Source of the DNA: Ziziphus jujuba
Taxonomy: Eukaryota > Streptophyta > Magnoliopsida > Rosales > Rhamnaceae
Assembly: GCF_031755915.1 (NCBI RefSeq)
Contig: NC_083388.1
Coordinates: forward strand, 2,859,501-2,923,500
Direction of reading: 5' to 3'
Length of the DNA: 64,000 bases
Shown here piece after piece: positions 13,323 to 23,359 of this stretch. Position 1 is the stretch's first letter. Every line of letters begins with the position of its first letter. Position numbers and translations under genes: made by a program. Under the pieces are notes generated by a model that saw only the letters and a program-made list of their open reading frames with translations, was not told the DNA's origin and ran no database searches.

Positions 13323-13662
13323 TTACTGTTCAGGAATTTCCCGCTCTCTACAACTTTAAGAAATTGTTTCCCACACCAAGCCTTTTTGGTGAAGAAGAAA
13401 GCTATTCATAACGAATGCTTCCTCAAAATGATGTAGCTCAAGTTAACTACTGCACCAATGACACTAGAACACGTAGCCATTCCGTTAGTTGTTAAAATAA
13501 GGGTAACGTGACCATTTTGCCACTTTTACTTCTAGGTTAATGAAGTGCACCGTTTTGACCATTAGAAGCTTCAAACGAGGTTCTGCACTAGAACTTAGCA
13601 ACACATCACAGTAGCACAGCAGCATTATAAGTAGGATTTGAGTATTAAAACTTTACATTTTG

Positions 13663-13830
13663 TTCCCATATTCCCATTGCAGCACAAACAACTTTAAAAT
13701 GGGGGTGTTGGTGTGGAAATTAAACAGGAAGAAATCCATAAAGATATTGACAAATATGGTCCAATCGAAGAAACAGTTCTCCAAACTGAGCATGATCCAC
13801 ATTTTGCTAGCCATATCATTTTGTAAAATC
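13663..13830 (+). repeat. Duplicated flank block, right half
   Basis: Right-hand continuation of the block that begins at 10569; it matches 8306-8440. The two halves are separated by the solo LTR and its nested element. Confidence 0.78.
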
Positions 13831-14019
13831 AACTTAGCAATGTTTTTATTAGAAATTTTTTCTTTCTACCTATAATAAGAAAAATATTTAACTTTCAAAT
13901 GACAAAAATTATAATAATAAATTAAAATATTAGAGAGAAATATATTTCAAAAGCTAATTTCACAAATACTATTGTTCAAAAAAATACTGTTGGCATATGT
14001 GTTTGGCCATTTAGTGAAG

Positions 14020-14480
14020 AAGATGATAAGGACAATGATGATGGAAGAGATGAAATGAGATCTCCTGAATGCCTCCCCATCAGTATCTCCAACATCACCA
14101 CTCCAAAGATCTACACATCACATTTCTCATTCACTTCCATCTTGTAAGCAAGTTATTAGAGATTATCATTCACTGGATTAACAACACAATTTAAAGACAT
14201 AGTTAATATACAAGTATAGGAAAATGTAATATATATTTACCTGGAGCAACGTATCCAAATGTTCCAGCGAATGAAGTCCAATTGGATGAATACAAAGTCT
14301 GGCTGTTCCAAAATCAGAAACATAAGCTTGACCATGTTCTGCATTTAGCTGAATATTTTGGGTTGATATATCTCCATGGATTATAGAGGGTGAACAATCA
14401 TGGTGCATATAGAATACTGCATTGGCCACACCTTTTACAACTTTTACCTTTTTGCTCCAACCAAAAGCTTTTGCAAACTT
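14020..14480 (-). pseudogene. Antisense MIK2-like kinase fragment
   Basis: On the minus strand, about 14473-14243 encodes the kinase segment from the AKAFGWSK region through the catalytic loop and activation loop (SIIHGDISTQN, then SDFGTARL). An intron of about 90 bp follows, starting GTAAATA near 14241. The second-exon start (LAYKMEVNEKCDV) lies near 14155-14110. The catalytic HRD is HGD here, and a TAG interrupts the second exon where YSFG is expected. LRRs, membrane segment and N-lobe are absent. It lies in reverse orientation to all other receptor copies, so it moved by inversion or by transposition with neighbouring mobile DNA. Confidence 0.82.
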
Positions 14481-14489
14481 GACCGATTT

Positions 14490-14875
14490 ATAGGGGGCAC
14501 ACCTTTAATTTTGACAATCTAATAAATAAAACATATTAAATATTTTAAAAGAAAAGAAAAAAAAAATTTGAGAAGGGCAATGGACGCTACCTAGGTCCGT
14601 GCTTGCCTAGGCCAATATTTGTCAAACTAACAATATGTGGATGGATAAATTCTTATTTTTTTCTTTTGTTTTTGAATTTTTATTTATTTATTTATTGTTT
14701 TTGAATTTTTATTTATTTATTTATTCATTTTGGGTTGGAGTGCCGGTCCCAAACGACTGCTGTCAGCCTACCAAGAGACATTTTCATTCAACTGGGGAAG
14801 GCGTCCTGTAAGACTTTCTTAATTGTTAATACCTATGCAAGCTAAATCCCTATGCAACCTAAAATATGTTTCTTA
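14490..14875. other. Non-coding stretch with TTTA repeats
   Basis: No gene. It holds an imperfect direct duplication of a roughly 30-bp TTTTTGAATTTTTATTTA-type unit (about 14666-14725). Confidence 0.6.
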
Positions 14876-14960
14876 GGGTGCATTTGGTACACAAGACAGG
14901 TTCGGATAGGACAGGATCAAACAGGACAGGTCCGGATTGGACAGGATAATATAGTGCAGT
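14876..14960 (+). repeat. Left terminal and subterminal repeats of the PIF/Harbinger element
   Basis: The terminal GGGTGCATTTGG is followed by several copies of an (A)GGACAGG motif within 60 bp, a probable transposase or Myb-protein binding cluster. The function is inferred from position. Confidence 0.55.
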
Positions 14961-15623
14961 CCTATGTTTGATATAGTTCTGGACTAAATGGTGGACTAGT
15001 TGTTCCATGTTTGGTGCAGGATTAGACTGGATTGGACTATTTTATAATTTTTTTTTAATGAAAATTTATAAAATTCGATTTATAATTATAATAAAAAATA
15101 ATATATTTAATTAATATTGTAAATTGATATATTTGTATTTACATATAAAATTTCAATTTTTATTACATCCATAAAATATATTAATTTATAATTTTAAAAA
15201 TAAATTATAATATAATTATAACATAATATTTTATAAATAATAATTAATAAAAAATTAAGATAATTAATGAAATTTTGTAATTGTGATTTTTTATTTACAT
15301 TGGAATTAAATTGTAATTTTTTTTTATACCCACAAATTACTTTTAATATATGGTTTTAAAAACCAATTAAATTGATATTATAATATATTAAATCATATGT
15401 ACAAATAAAAAAACATAACATCATATTTAATTAAGAACTTGTTAATAACTACGATTTCACATACTTGTCTGCATACAAATGTATATATTTGAGTTTACAC
15501 CGATAACTAGTTATATGCGAAATAAATAAAAACATCCATCGATAATAATCCAAACAAATAGCCGATTATACAACCATTACGCCACTCATTGTTCAAGTTG
15601 GCACGTGTATGTGCCGTGATATG

Positions 15624-15839
15624 TTATATTGGATTTGCCTCATTTAAATTCCTCATCATTTGTTCTACATACTCAGCATATGCTATTTCAGCTTCTTCGG
15701 TTGTATTATAGGTTTGATATAAATTATCCTTAAATCTTTGGACTTGTTGATGACATTCAAGCCAAGAATTATATATCCCTGGTTGTCTACCTTTAAATAC
15801 AACATAAATTCTTCTCCTTGCCATTGAATATTCCTGCAT
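15624..15839 (-). CDS. Small RNase H1 hybrid-binding-domain (viroplasmin-type) protein in the Harbinger element
   Basis: The ORF encodes 71 residues, or 66 if it starts at the second Met (15824), which gives MARRRIYVVFKGR. The core YVVFKGRQPGIYNSW, then ECHQQVQRF, then TTEEAEIAY is the pattern of the RNase H1 N-terminal hybrid-binding domain (Pfam Cauli_VI), which binds RNA/DNA hybrids or dsRNA in RNase H1. Nothing of the RNase H catalytic domain is present, so it would be a stand-alone binding domain. It is uninterrupted, on the same strand as the Myb-like and transposase genes, between them and the left terminus. ATGCAG before the second-Met region looks like a splice acceptor, so an upstream exon or 5'-UTR intron is possible. 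The domain call comes from the motif; a role in transposition is inference. Confidence 0.72.
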   Translation of the reverse strand: MQEYSMARRRIYVVFKGRQPGIYNSWLECHQQVQRFKDNLYQTYNTTEEAEIAYAEYVEQMMRNLNEANPI

Positions 15840-16104
15840 ATTATATTAATTTATAACATAATATAATAATATAATTAAACAAAATGACAATGCATTAAAT
15901 CAATCAAGTGCATATTAATACACTAAAACATAACACATGCTTTGTAAAAGTGTCTTTAGATGCATAATTAGATACCAACATCCATTACCATACCACATAT
16001 GTCCATAAACAACCATACAACATATGTCCATAAAGTTCAAATATAAGTGTTCCTAATTATCATCCCCTCATACATAGGCTTAAATATATGATCCACAATG
16101 ATAC

Positions 16105-17071
16105 TTAGTAATTGAAAAATTTCCTAGCAAATTCAATCTTGCCCGCATCCGTCCTAATAATCTTAAGCACCTCGACATTCAATGGATCCAATCTCATTGC
16201 CTTAGAGATATCGAGATTGTCATCAGCAGAGAAGCCTAACCAGTCAAGCTCCATAGCTAAGTATTGTGGATACTTGGCTTCAGATTTATCTAACTTCGCA
16301 GCCAATTTATCAAACAATTTCTCTGCTACATTGCCAAACCCGCTCACAATATCATCATCCTTCAATCCAGATTTTCTCTTACCTCTTGATTTAGGCCGGG
16401 TGGATGGTTCACTATGTATTTCATTCATAGACATAGGAGAACACACATCATTAAATTGTTCATTTCCACTATCCAAATTCAAATCATTGACCATATCAAT
16501 CGGAGTTTGTGCTCCATGTCCTGTTGCCCGATCCTTTCCAAAAATTGTAGCAAGCCTCTCATACATCGGAAACGATTTACCTCTCCATGCTTTTGCACTT
16601 GGATTACTCTAAAATAAACATAAAAACAAACTTTTAATTGTAGACAATAGAAAAACATACTTCAAGTTAAAAAAATTCAATGAAAAAAGATGTCCAATGT
16701 TTCAAAACCTGCACATATGCTTTCCAAACTTCGTCACTATCAACTTCCACACATTTAAGAGAGTCATTCCATCCAAACCCACTTTTGTTTAGCATATCGT
16801 ATATTATACCGTATTGCTTCTTCCACTTTTTTAATTTTGACTCAATGTGTGGATTTGCTCGCAACCCCGAATTAGGACATATCTCAGCTAATCGCCTCTC
16901 AATCATAGCACTTTTGCCAGGCTTGAGTGATCTTGTATCACACCGCTGCCCACTAGCTACAACCTCATCTAAAATAAACAGCAAAGCATCTTCCTCCCTT
17001 TTACTCCATATTCGTCTAGATTCGACCCCTCGGATATCATGACTGCTACCTCCAACCTCCATTTCTATCAA
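16105..17071 (-). CDS. Myb/SANT-like DNA-binding protein (PIF/Harbinger ORF1)
   Basis: Two exons, 17071-16709 and 16608-16105, joined in phase 0 across a 100-bp GT...TTTTAG intron, give about 288 codons with no stop. Residues 20-121 form a trihelix Myb/SANT-like domain (IWSKREEDALL, the PHIESKLKKWKKQY helix, then SGFGWND and VWKAYVQ). The second exon opens with the KSFPMYERLATIFGKDRATG box typical of PIF/Harbinger ORF1 proteins, then an RKSGLK basic stretch (possible nuclear signal) and a C-terminal LDW...M region. In studied PIF/Harbinger elements this protein helps import the transposase and contacts terminal repeats. The reading frame is intact, in contrast to its partner transposase. Confidence 0.85.
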
Positions 17072-17263
17072 AAATTCACATTTTTATGATTTCAACAATA
17101 CAATAATAGCAAGCAAATAACAGCAAGCAAATAAGCAACAATCATTCACGGTTGACAACAATGGCACAAAATATATATTGGTTTTCATACAAATGATCCA
17201 AGATGTTTAACAAACAATATAAAATACAACAGTTAGAGAAGCATTAAAGACAACAATCAACCA

Positions 17264-18620
17264 CTAATGACCACGACGACCTCTCCACTCATCAAACATT
17301 TGCTTAGCTAAATCATCTCTCCAGTGGGTCCATTGGTCCGATGAAGAAATCGATCCTATAAAGTCATCCTCCATACTAACGTCAACATCATCACTCCTAT
17401 CAAACTTAACTTCCCCAGGATCAATTATCATTTCTCTTCTAATAAGATTATGTATAAGGCAACATGTGGTAATTATCTTGATTTGTGTTGCAATAGGATA
17501 GAAAGATGGACTTCTTAAAATTGCCCACCACTTTTTAAGAACCCCAAAACATCTTTCAATGACATTCCTAGCAAATGCATGCTTCATGTTGAAATACTCT
17601 TCATGATTTATGGGTGCACAACCATCTCTCCACTCAGAAAGGTGATATCTTGTTCCTCTATATGGTGCAAGAAGCCCTTCACCATTAGTGTAACCAGCAT
17701 CCACTAAGTAATAACAACCTAAAAAAAGAAAAAAACATATCTCCTATTAGTGTATGCAATGTTGACTACTACAATGTAAAACTTGAGAATTAGTCTTACC
17801 GATTTGTAAACCCATTTGGCCTACTTAATGCATCTCGGAGTACTCTTGAATTTGAAGCAGAACCATCCCAACCAGGTAATACAAATATAAATTCCATATT
17901 TGGATTACATACACCTAAAACATTTGTGGCTATCTCACCCTTTCTTGTTCGATATCTTGGTTTATCGTTTTCTGGGACATTCACCTTAATATATGTTCCA
18001 TCTAAAGCTCCCAAACAATTCTACGTCATTAACAAAGTTATTAATATCAGATAATGTTACAAATAATTAAACTATAATATAAATAACCAAACAATTCCAC
18101 AAACGTACCGTAAATACTTTCCATCTATCATCCAAATAATTATCTGATACAGGTTCTGGTTGTCTCAATAAAGTCTTATGTAAGCGCAGTACTCCATGCA
18201 ACACAGAATTGAAATATCTACTAATCGTCTCTCCCGATCTAAAAAATCTAGTGATAATTGTACGATTCTTTGTATGATGAGCAATTATATGTAGAAATAT
18301 ACACACTTGCACTTCCAATGTAACAATGCCATCACTTTTAACATAGCCATCCTTGCGTAATAACTGACACAAAGTATCAAATATTCTCCTATCCATCCTA
18401 AGCTAACTAATACAATTAACATCATTGTCTAACAGACTATTTAGAAATGACATACGCAATTATGCATTTCTAGGTAGTTGATTCCTATAACCTCTAGCAT
18501 GTCGCCTTATATATGCCCAGTACATATACATAAACAAAAGCAACATAAATGCCATACAAAAAGACTCTAATTGTGAATCATTTGGAAGCAAAAAGAATGC
18601 AGCGACTTTTCTTTGATCCA
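17264..18620 (-). pseudogene. PIF/Harbinger DDE transposase, slightly degraded
   Basis: Exons read on the minus strand: amino-terminal part from about 18620, exon to 18109, exon 18020-17800, exon from 17718 to the stop at 17264. The first intron (18108-18021) has GT-AG ends. Catalytic landmarks of the DDE_Tnp_4 family are all present: LDGTYIKV (first D), VDAGYTN (second D) and NVIERCFG (E); so are the RSGETISRYF and LHNLIRRE boxes. Two in-frame stops occur upstream of MDRRIF (near 18458 and 18403). At the last junction the GT/AG-joined frame is off by one. The protein would therefore be interrupted unless splicing differs from my reading. The core is otherwise well conserved, suggesting fairly recent loss. 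Confidence 0.82.
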
Positions 18621-18640
18621 TATGTACTACCCAATAAAAA

Positions 18641-19341
18641 AAAAAAAAAGAACAAATATATCAAAAGCATAATTTATTTTGTATGAAATAGAAACAATTA
18701 TTTATGAAACTAAGAAAAGATAAAAGAAACATAATCATTCCCAAACTTTTTTGTTTAATTGATTATAGCAATGAGGTAGGATTAAAGATTAAAAAAAAAT
18801 ATATATGAACTACATATTTAATATTTATTTACATTTATGTTCTACTAATATTTTTTTTTTAACATTTGTTAATTTGTAATCAAATAATATACTTCATAAT
18901 TGTTATATTTAATACGTATTTTATATATTTTTATTTGTTTATAACATGTTTTAAATAAATAAGGCATCAATTTTATAACCTTATTTCAATAAAATGGATC
19001 GGCTCAATAGGGTGTGTTAGACATTGTTGGAGTGAAGAAAATGCACAGGGACACTAGTAGTCTATCCATTTCTCCTTGAACTTATTTATATACTATTCAA
19101 ATCATTTATTTAGTTTTTTGAAAATAATAATAAATAGAGCAAGATAACTTCTTATCCGATTTTTATTCAATCTCCTTAAAAAATAATATTTTGAAAATTC
19201 AATTTTTAAAATAATAATAGTTTAATATGTTCTTCTACTTTTGTTATCCAACTTCAATTGAAAATTTGAAAAAAAAAAAAATATATATATATATATTTGT
19301 TTTTCAAATAATACCTTTTTATTTTAAGTTATTTCAATTGA
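18641..19341. other. AT-rich non-coding stretch
   Basis: No gene. A GGGTGTGTTAGAC sequence at 19010 resembles the inverse of the terminal repeat at 23440-23451, but it is preceded by ATA rather than TTA. Confidence 0.45.
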
Positions 19342-20889
19342 GGATAAAGTTCAAATTATTAAAGGAGCCCCTAAGTATGTATTGTTTTTAGATGATGATG
19401 TTAGGCTTCACGCTGGGACAATTGGAGCCCTCACTGTTGAGATGGAGAAAAATCCTGAGGTAATAATGCATGCTTCTTGCTGTTACCCAGATGTCTTCAA
19501 CCCTGAAAGTTATTTCTATATACCTGCATATACCTTTTTTCGCCTATCTTATACTTCTAGTATTGGCTGTATACTTTTGATGGTTGTGGTCTGTCAAGTT
19601 TCTATTTTTGTGGGTCTTTAACTATTTTGCCAATGATTTGCAGATATTTATTCAAACTGGATATCCGCTTGATTTACCTTCAGGGAGTTTAGGGAGTTAT
19701 TGCATTTATGAATATCATATGGCATGGAAGCATCTGTTATTTCTTTTCCTAAGACTATTTGATATGCATGGACATATACTTCAAATATTTCATTCTGTAT
19801 TTTAACTTATGTTTTGCTGATTTCCACAATATTTCAGTTAGTATTTTAACTTATGTTTTGATGATTTCTACTAGTCCATCTTATACCAACCATGGAACAA
19901 GGATCGTTTACTGTAAATTGTATTGGGTTAAGGATAGTATTCACATGCTGTATGGTGGGTATGCCATCACTGGTTTTACATGTTAACTCCTTCCCATTTT
20001 CTAGATTTTGGGTTTGACTACATGCTATTAGATCACGTGAGTGGCTTTTGAGAGTTGAGACCTCCCCTCCAGTTCTTGTATAGTTTATCTTGGAGTCATT
20101 TTTTGATGCCTATATGTGAACAAATTTTAAAATTACGTATTTCATCATCCTCTAATGGCCAAAGAAGTTGATCCTTTTTTGAATTATAAGTAGACAATAA
20201 CTAAATGCATAACTAAAAGACTTATCATTCAAAATTTAAAGCATTAACAAATTTCAAAATATGAAATACGAGCTCTCTGCTAACCAAGAGAGGAAAAAAA
20301 AATGGATTGTCATGTGATTGAACACCATGTTACTTGGACTTTGTACTTCATCATACCGATATCCAATACCTAGATGCTGATAAGGATAGGGCTATTGGAA
20401 CTCAAAATACATGGTTGTACTTTGGAAAATAAAGTAATCTATAATTTTGACATGTACTCAAACCCAGATACTTGCACTTGAGTATGACAATGTAGATTGA
20501 ATAAAACATTTCTAAGTTAACCTGCGATAGCATGCTAATTTTCTGGCAAGTACGGGATTCAGTATTTTTTTTTTCCCCTTTGAACTCATATTTCTTTATT
20601 TGTTTTTTATTATTCAAAAAAGCCGAGGAGGTTGCGATATGTTTATTTCTTCTTTTACTACATTTTGCTTAGTTGCTAATAAAATAAATCTTCTTAGTGT
20701 ATCTGGGGTGCACATGGTGGAATTATATATATGTCATCTAATTTACCTTACCCTGCAGTTATAATTTTTTTATATCTCAATAAGTGTTCTTTAACCCATA
20801 AATATCTGGATATGTTCTTTTTCCAGCCTTGTTCAATGGGTTTTGCAACTGGTGGGAGGACTTTCTTTCTGTGGGGAGGATGCATGATG
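19342..20889 (+). pseudogene. Ceramide glucosyltransferase fragment (three consecutive exons)
   Basis: Three exons, in order and in one phase, match plant UDP-glucose:ceramide glucosyltransferase (GT21), the Golgi/ER enzyme that makes glucosylceramide. Exon a, about 19342-19459, has the KYVLFLDDDVRLH metal/sugar-binding motif and IGALTVEMEKNPE. Exon b, 19644-19721, encodes the IFIQTGYPLDLPSGSLGSY segment. Exon c, 20827-20889, encodes PCSMGFATGGRTFFLWGG. All three exons are free of stops. Introns are kept, so this is a genomic copy, not a retrocopy; the donors after exons b and c are GC. The amino-terminal exons, the (Q/R)xxRW region and the membrane C-terminus are not found. Exon c runs straight into a tandem-repeat array. 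Probably transposon-captured cargo. Confidence 0.85.
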
Positions 20890-21635
20890 GCAAGTAGCTG
20901 CTACCTAGTTATCAAATGCTGCATTTTCTGCAGTAAATTGAAGTTTTTTTTAGTAGCTACCTAGTTATCAAATGCTACCTAGTTATCATATACTTAGTAG
21001 CTAGAATACCAACACCAGTTTATGCATATTTTCATATAGATATGTTACCACTGCTAACTAGTTATCAAATGCTGCATTTTCTGCAGTAAATTGAAGTTTT
21101 TTTTAGTAGCTACCTAGTTATCAAATGCTGCTGCATTTTCTGCAGTAAATTGAAGTTTTTTTTTAGTAGCTACCTAGTTATCAAATGCTGCATTTTCTGT
21201 AGTAAATTGAAGTTTTTTTTAGTACCTACCTAGTTATCAAATGCTACCTAGTTATCATATACTTAGTAGCTAGAACACCAACACCAGTTTATGCATATTT
21301 TCATACAGATATGTTACCACTGCTACCTAGTTATCAAATGCTGCATTTTCTGCAGTAAATTGAAGTTTTTTTTAGTAGCTACCTAGTTATCAAACGCTAC
21401 CTAGTTATCATATACTTAGTAGCTAGAACACCAACACCAGTTTATATATATTTTCATACAGATATGTTACCACTGCTACCTAGTTATCAAATGCTGCATT
21501 TTCTGCAGTAAATTGAAGTTTTTTTTAGTAGCTAACTAGTTGTCAAATGCTACCTAGTTATCATATACTTAGTAACTAGAACACCAACACCAGTTTATGC
21601 ATATTTTCATATAGATATGTTACCACTGCTACTAG
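20890..21635. repeat. Higher-order tandem repeat array
   Basis: Two alternating units. A (about 60 bp) carries TTATCAAATGCTGCATTTTC followed by a TGAAG-poly-T-AGTAGC end. B (about 100 bp) carries ATCATATACTTAGTAGCTAG, then ACCAACACCAGTTTATGC, ending GATATGTTACCACTGC. The order is roughly A B A A A B A B A B. The shared start CTACCTAGTTATCAAATGCT occurs more than ten times. The first unit begins right after the last glucosyltransferase exon. Confidence 0.85.
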
Positions 21636-21859
21636 CAATACATATTTTCAAAGTATTATCACAAACAGATTGCAGATCTAATTCTTTGCACAACGACATT
21701 AACCAAGTTAGATATAATTCTCAAACCAACATCACAAACAGAATTAGATATGCTAATTCTCAAAGTATCATCTGAAACTGACACAAGCAAGTAAAAAATG
21801 GTTTATATTAATATGGCCAACACATCATAAGCAACACATCAACAATAGGCAAAAACAAA

Positions 21860-22060
21860 ACACTTACCTTCCAAATCGGATGCTTTAGCTCTAGTTTAAG
21901 CCTCCAAAATTAAGCCTTCTTCCTCGTGAATATCAAGCCCTAATTTTGCAGATCAACAAATGGCATGAAAACACAATATAAGCCCTAATTTTGCAGATAA
22001 AAAAATGACATGAAAACAAAATATAAGCCCTAATTTTGCAGGTAAAAAAATGACTTGAAT
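21860..22060. repeat. Short tandem repeat, first cluster
   Basis: Three copies of a roughly 45-bp unit with AAGCCCTAATTTTGCAG followed by an A-rich ATGACATGAAAACA-type tail, preceded by an AATCGGATGCTTTAG leader. The same leader plus unit recurs at 22815-23010. Confidence 0.8.
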
Positions 22061-22552
22061 ATAGGATATCCAATCATATGGACATAAATATTCATGTATG
22101 CCTGTATCTATTCAAACTTACAATTATTATATGTTAATAGAATATGTTTTTGTTAGAAAGCTTTTTTGAATATTGTGTGTAGTGCAATTTCCTTCTTAGT
22201 ACTTGATTCTAAAGAACCTCTGGAAAGTGATCATTATTACTTAAAAACTTAACAGTTACATTTGATTTAAATTTTATTTCTCGGGATTTTCTGGTGGGAA
22301 TATTTAGCATAGAATAAACTTGTTAATTCAAGAATATTGAACTGTCTCTTTGGTTAGAAACCATGGACTTTCTGATAATAGTGCCATCAAATGTAAGAGC
22401 TGTTGTCCAAGGGAAAATGAAAATCTAAGAGCTATACATTTTTTTTTTCATGATATAACATGGCCTCAAATTCAGTTGATGGAGAAACCATGGAATTGTC
22501 AATTGTCCCAACTCATAGGTTTGATTATGTGCAAATGTTTAATTATTGACAG
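22061..22552. other. Non-coding interval upstream of the C2 exon
   Basis: No clear gene. Weak open frames occur around 22350 but show no recognisable motif. A splice-acceptor-like TTATTGACAG ends at 22552. Confidence 0.5.
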
Positions 22553-22622
22553 GACAAAAGAGCCAACCTGGAATGAGGACTTCACTTTCAATATCAAGCA
22601 GCTGCCAAACAAAAATCTTTAG
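22553..22622 (+). pseudogene. Exon fragment of a C2-domain protein
   Basis: After a TTATTGACAG acceptor, about 22 codons read TKEPTWNEDFTFNIKQLP and end in a TAG at 22620-22622. The xPxWNExFxF pattern is the beta-strand 3-4 region of a C2 (calcium/phospholipid-binding) domain. No neighbouring C2 strands are found. The parent gene is not identifiable from this length. Like the glucosyltransferase exons it seems to be a carried-in genomic fragment. Confidence 0.55.
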
Positions 22623-22814
22623 GTCTCTATGCAACCTTGTTGAATCTATGATAGAATTTTTCTTTCACAAAGATCTAGTCTTGTCTCTCTCTACCCTATC
22701 TTTTAGCTTCTTGAAATTACAAGCTTGTGGTTTTCTTTTAGTTAAAACTTTGCTGCTTTATTATTATACATTTATTGAATGCCTCTTTTGGGAAGTGATT
22801 CTCAGTTGCTTAGG

Positions 22815-23010
22815 CAAAAACAGAACACTTACCTTCCAAATCGGATGCTTTAGATCTAGTTTAAGCCTCCAAAATTAAGCCTTCTTCCTCGTGAATATCA
22901 AGCCCAAATTTTGCAGATTAATAAATGACATGAAAACAAAATATAAGCCCTAATTTTGCAGATCAACAAATGACATGAAAACATAATATAAGCCCTAATT
23001 TTGCAGGTAA
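22815..23010. repeat. Short tandem repeat, second cluster
   Basis: Same leader and AAGCCC(T/A)AATTTTGCAG units as at 21860-22060, about 950 bp downstream in the same orientation. Confidence 0.8.
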
Positions 23011-23017
23011 GAAGTAG

Positions 23018-23150
23018 AAGAAGAAGAAGAAGAAGAAGAAAGCAGAAGATGGAAGATCAAAGAAAAACGCAGAAGAAGGGGATGGAAGATCGAAGAAGAA
23101 TAGATCGAAGACTAAGATTGAAGACTGAGAAGAAGAAGAAGAAGAAGAAG
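23018..23150. repeat. GAA-rich microsatellite region
   Basis: Runs of AGA/GAA triplets interspersed with GGAAGATCGAAGA-type repeats. Confidence 0.85.
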
Positions 23151-23310
23151 TAAAACGAATGGAATGCAGAAGAAGAATTGTACTCACCGACAGTTTCCAC
23201 TCCTACGAGAGACGCGAACAGTCCGGCAAAAATGATATAGCCAGAGACACTAGCGGGAGGGAGACCCCAGCGAAAGAGACCTTCGATAAGCTTGGGACAA
23301 ATATGACCCT

Positions 23311-23324
23311 GGGGGGGGGGGGGG
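23311..23324. repeat. Fourteen-base poly-G tract
   Basis: An uninterrupted run of 14 G on the plus strand, by far the longest in this AT-rich window. Confidence 0.9.
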
Positions 23325-23359
23325 ACGAGTCAATTGAGTCCCCGTCATTTGGTATTAAA

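Larger units (their letters stand above)
10629..13657 (+). mobile_element. Solo LTR of a retrotransposon, split by a nested TIR element
   Basis: The outer element begins TGTTGGAAAATC at 10629 and ends CTTTACA at 13657, with the 5-bp target duplication TTTTG at 10624-10628 and 13658-13662. Removing the nested element (10925-13322 plus one TTA) leaves about 630 bp with no coding capacity and TG...CA ends. The left half holds the GCCTACGTCCTCG phrase common in plant LTRs. The paralogous block at 8245-8440 is uninterrupted at exactly this point, which confirms the insertion. The internal retrotransposon was presumably lost by LTR-LTR recombination; orientation is inferred only from the TG/CA ends. 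Confidence 0.82.
14876..18640 (-). mobile_element. PIF/Harbinger DNA transposon with three minus-strand genes; right end not found nearby
   Basis: A left end GGGTGCATTTGGTACAC starts at 14876, directly after TTA (14873-14875). It is followed by a subterminal cluster of AGGACAGG-type repeats (about 14900-14955). Inside, all on the minus strand, are a DDE transposase (18620-17264), a Myb/SANT-like protein (17071-16105) and a small hybrid-binding-domain ORF (15839-15624). The transposase plus Myb pair is the diagnostic PIF/Harbinger set. No inverted copy of the left end occurs between 18.6 and 19.4 kb. A GGGTGTGTTTGG-type right end next to TTA is present at 23440-23451 and may or may not be its partner. 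Confidence 0.82.

Noticed and set aside
16112..17042. Plus-strand open frames opposite the Myb-like gene
   Set aside because: Shadows of the minus-strand gene; no motif, and the minus frame has domain support and splice sites.
19010..19030. GGGTGTGTTAGAC as the left end of a 4.4-kb TIR element ending at 23451
   Set aside because: Only about 10 of 12 terminal bases agree, the adjacent triplet is ATA rather than TTA and subterminal sequences differ; kept only as a possibility.
22350..22550. A 90-codon open frame leading into the C2 exon as a gene
   Set aside because: Only the last 22 codons after a splice-acceptor-like site show a recognisable pattern; the upstream part has no motif and is probably intron.
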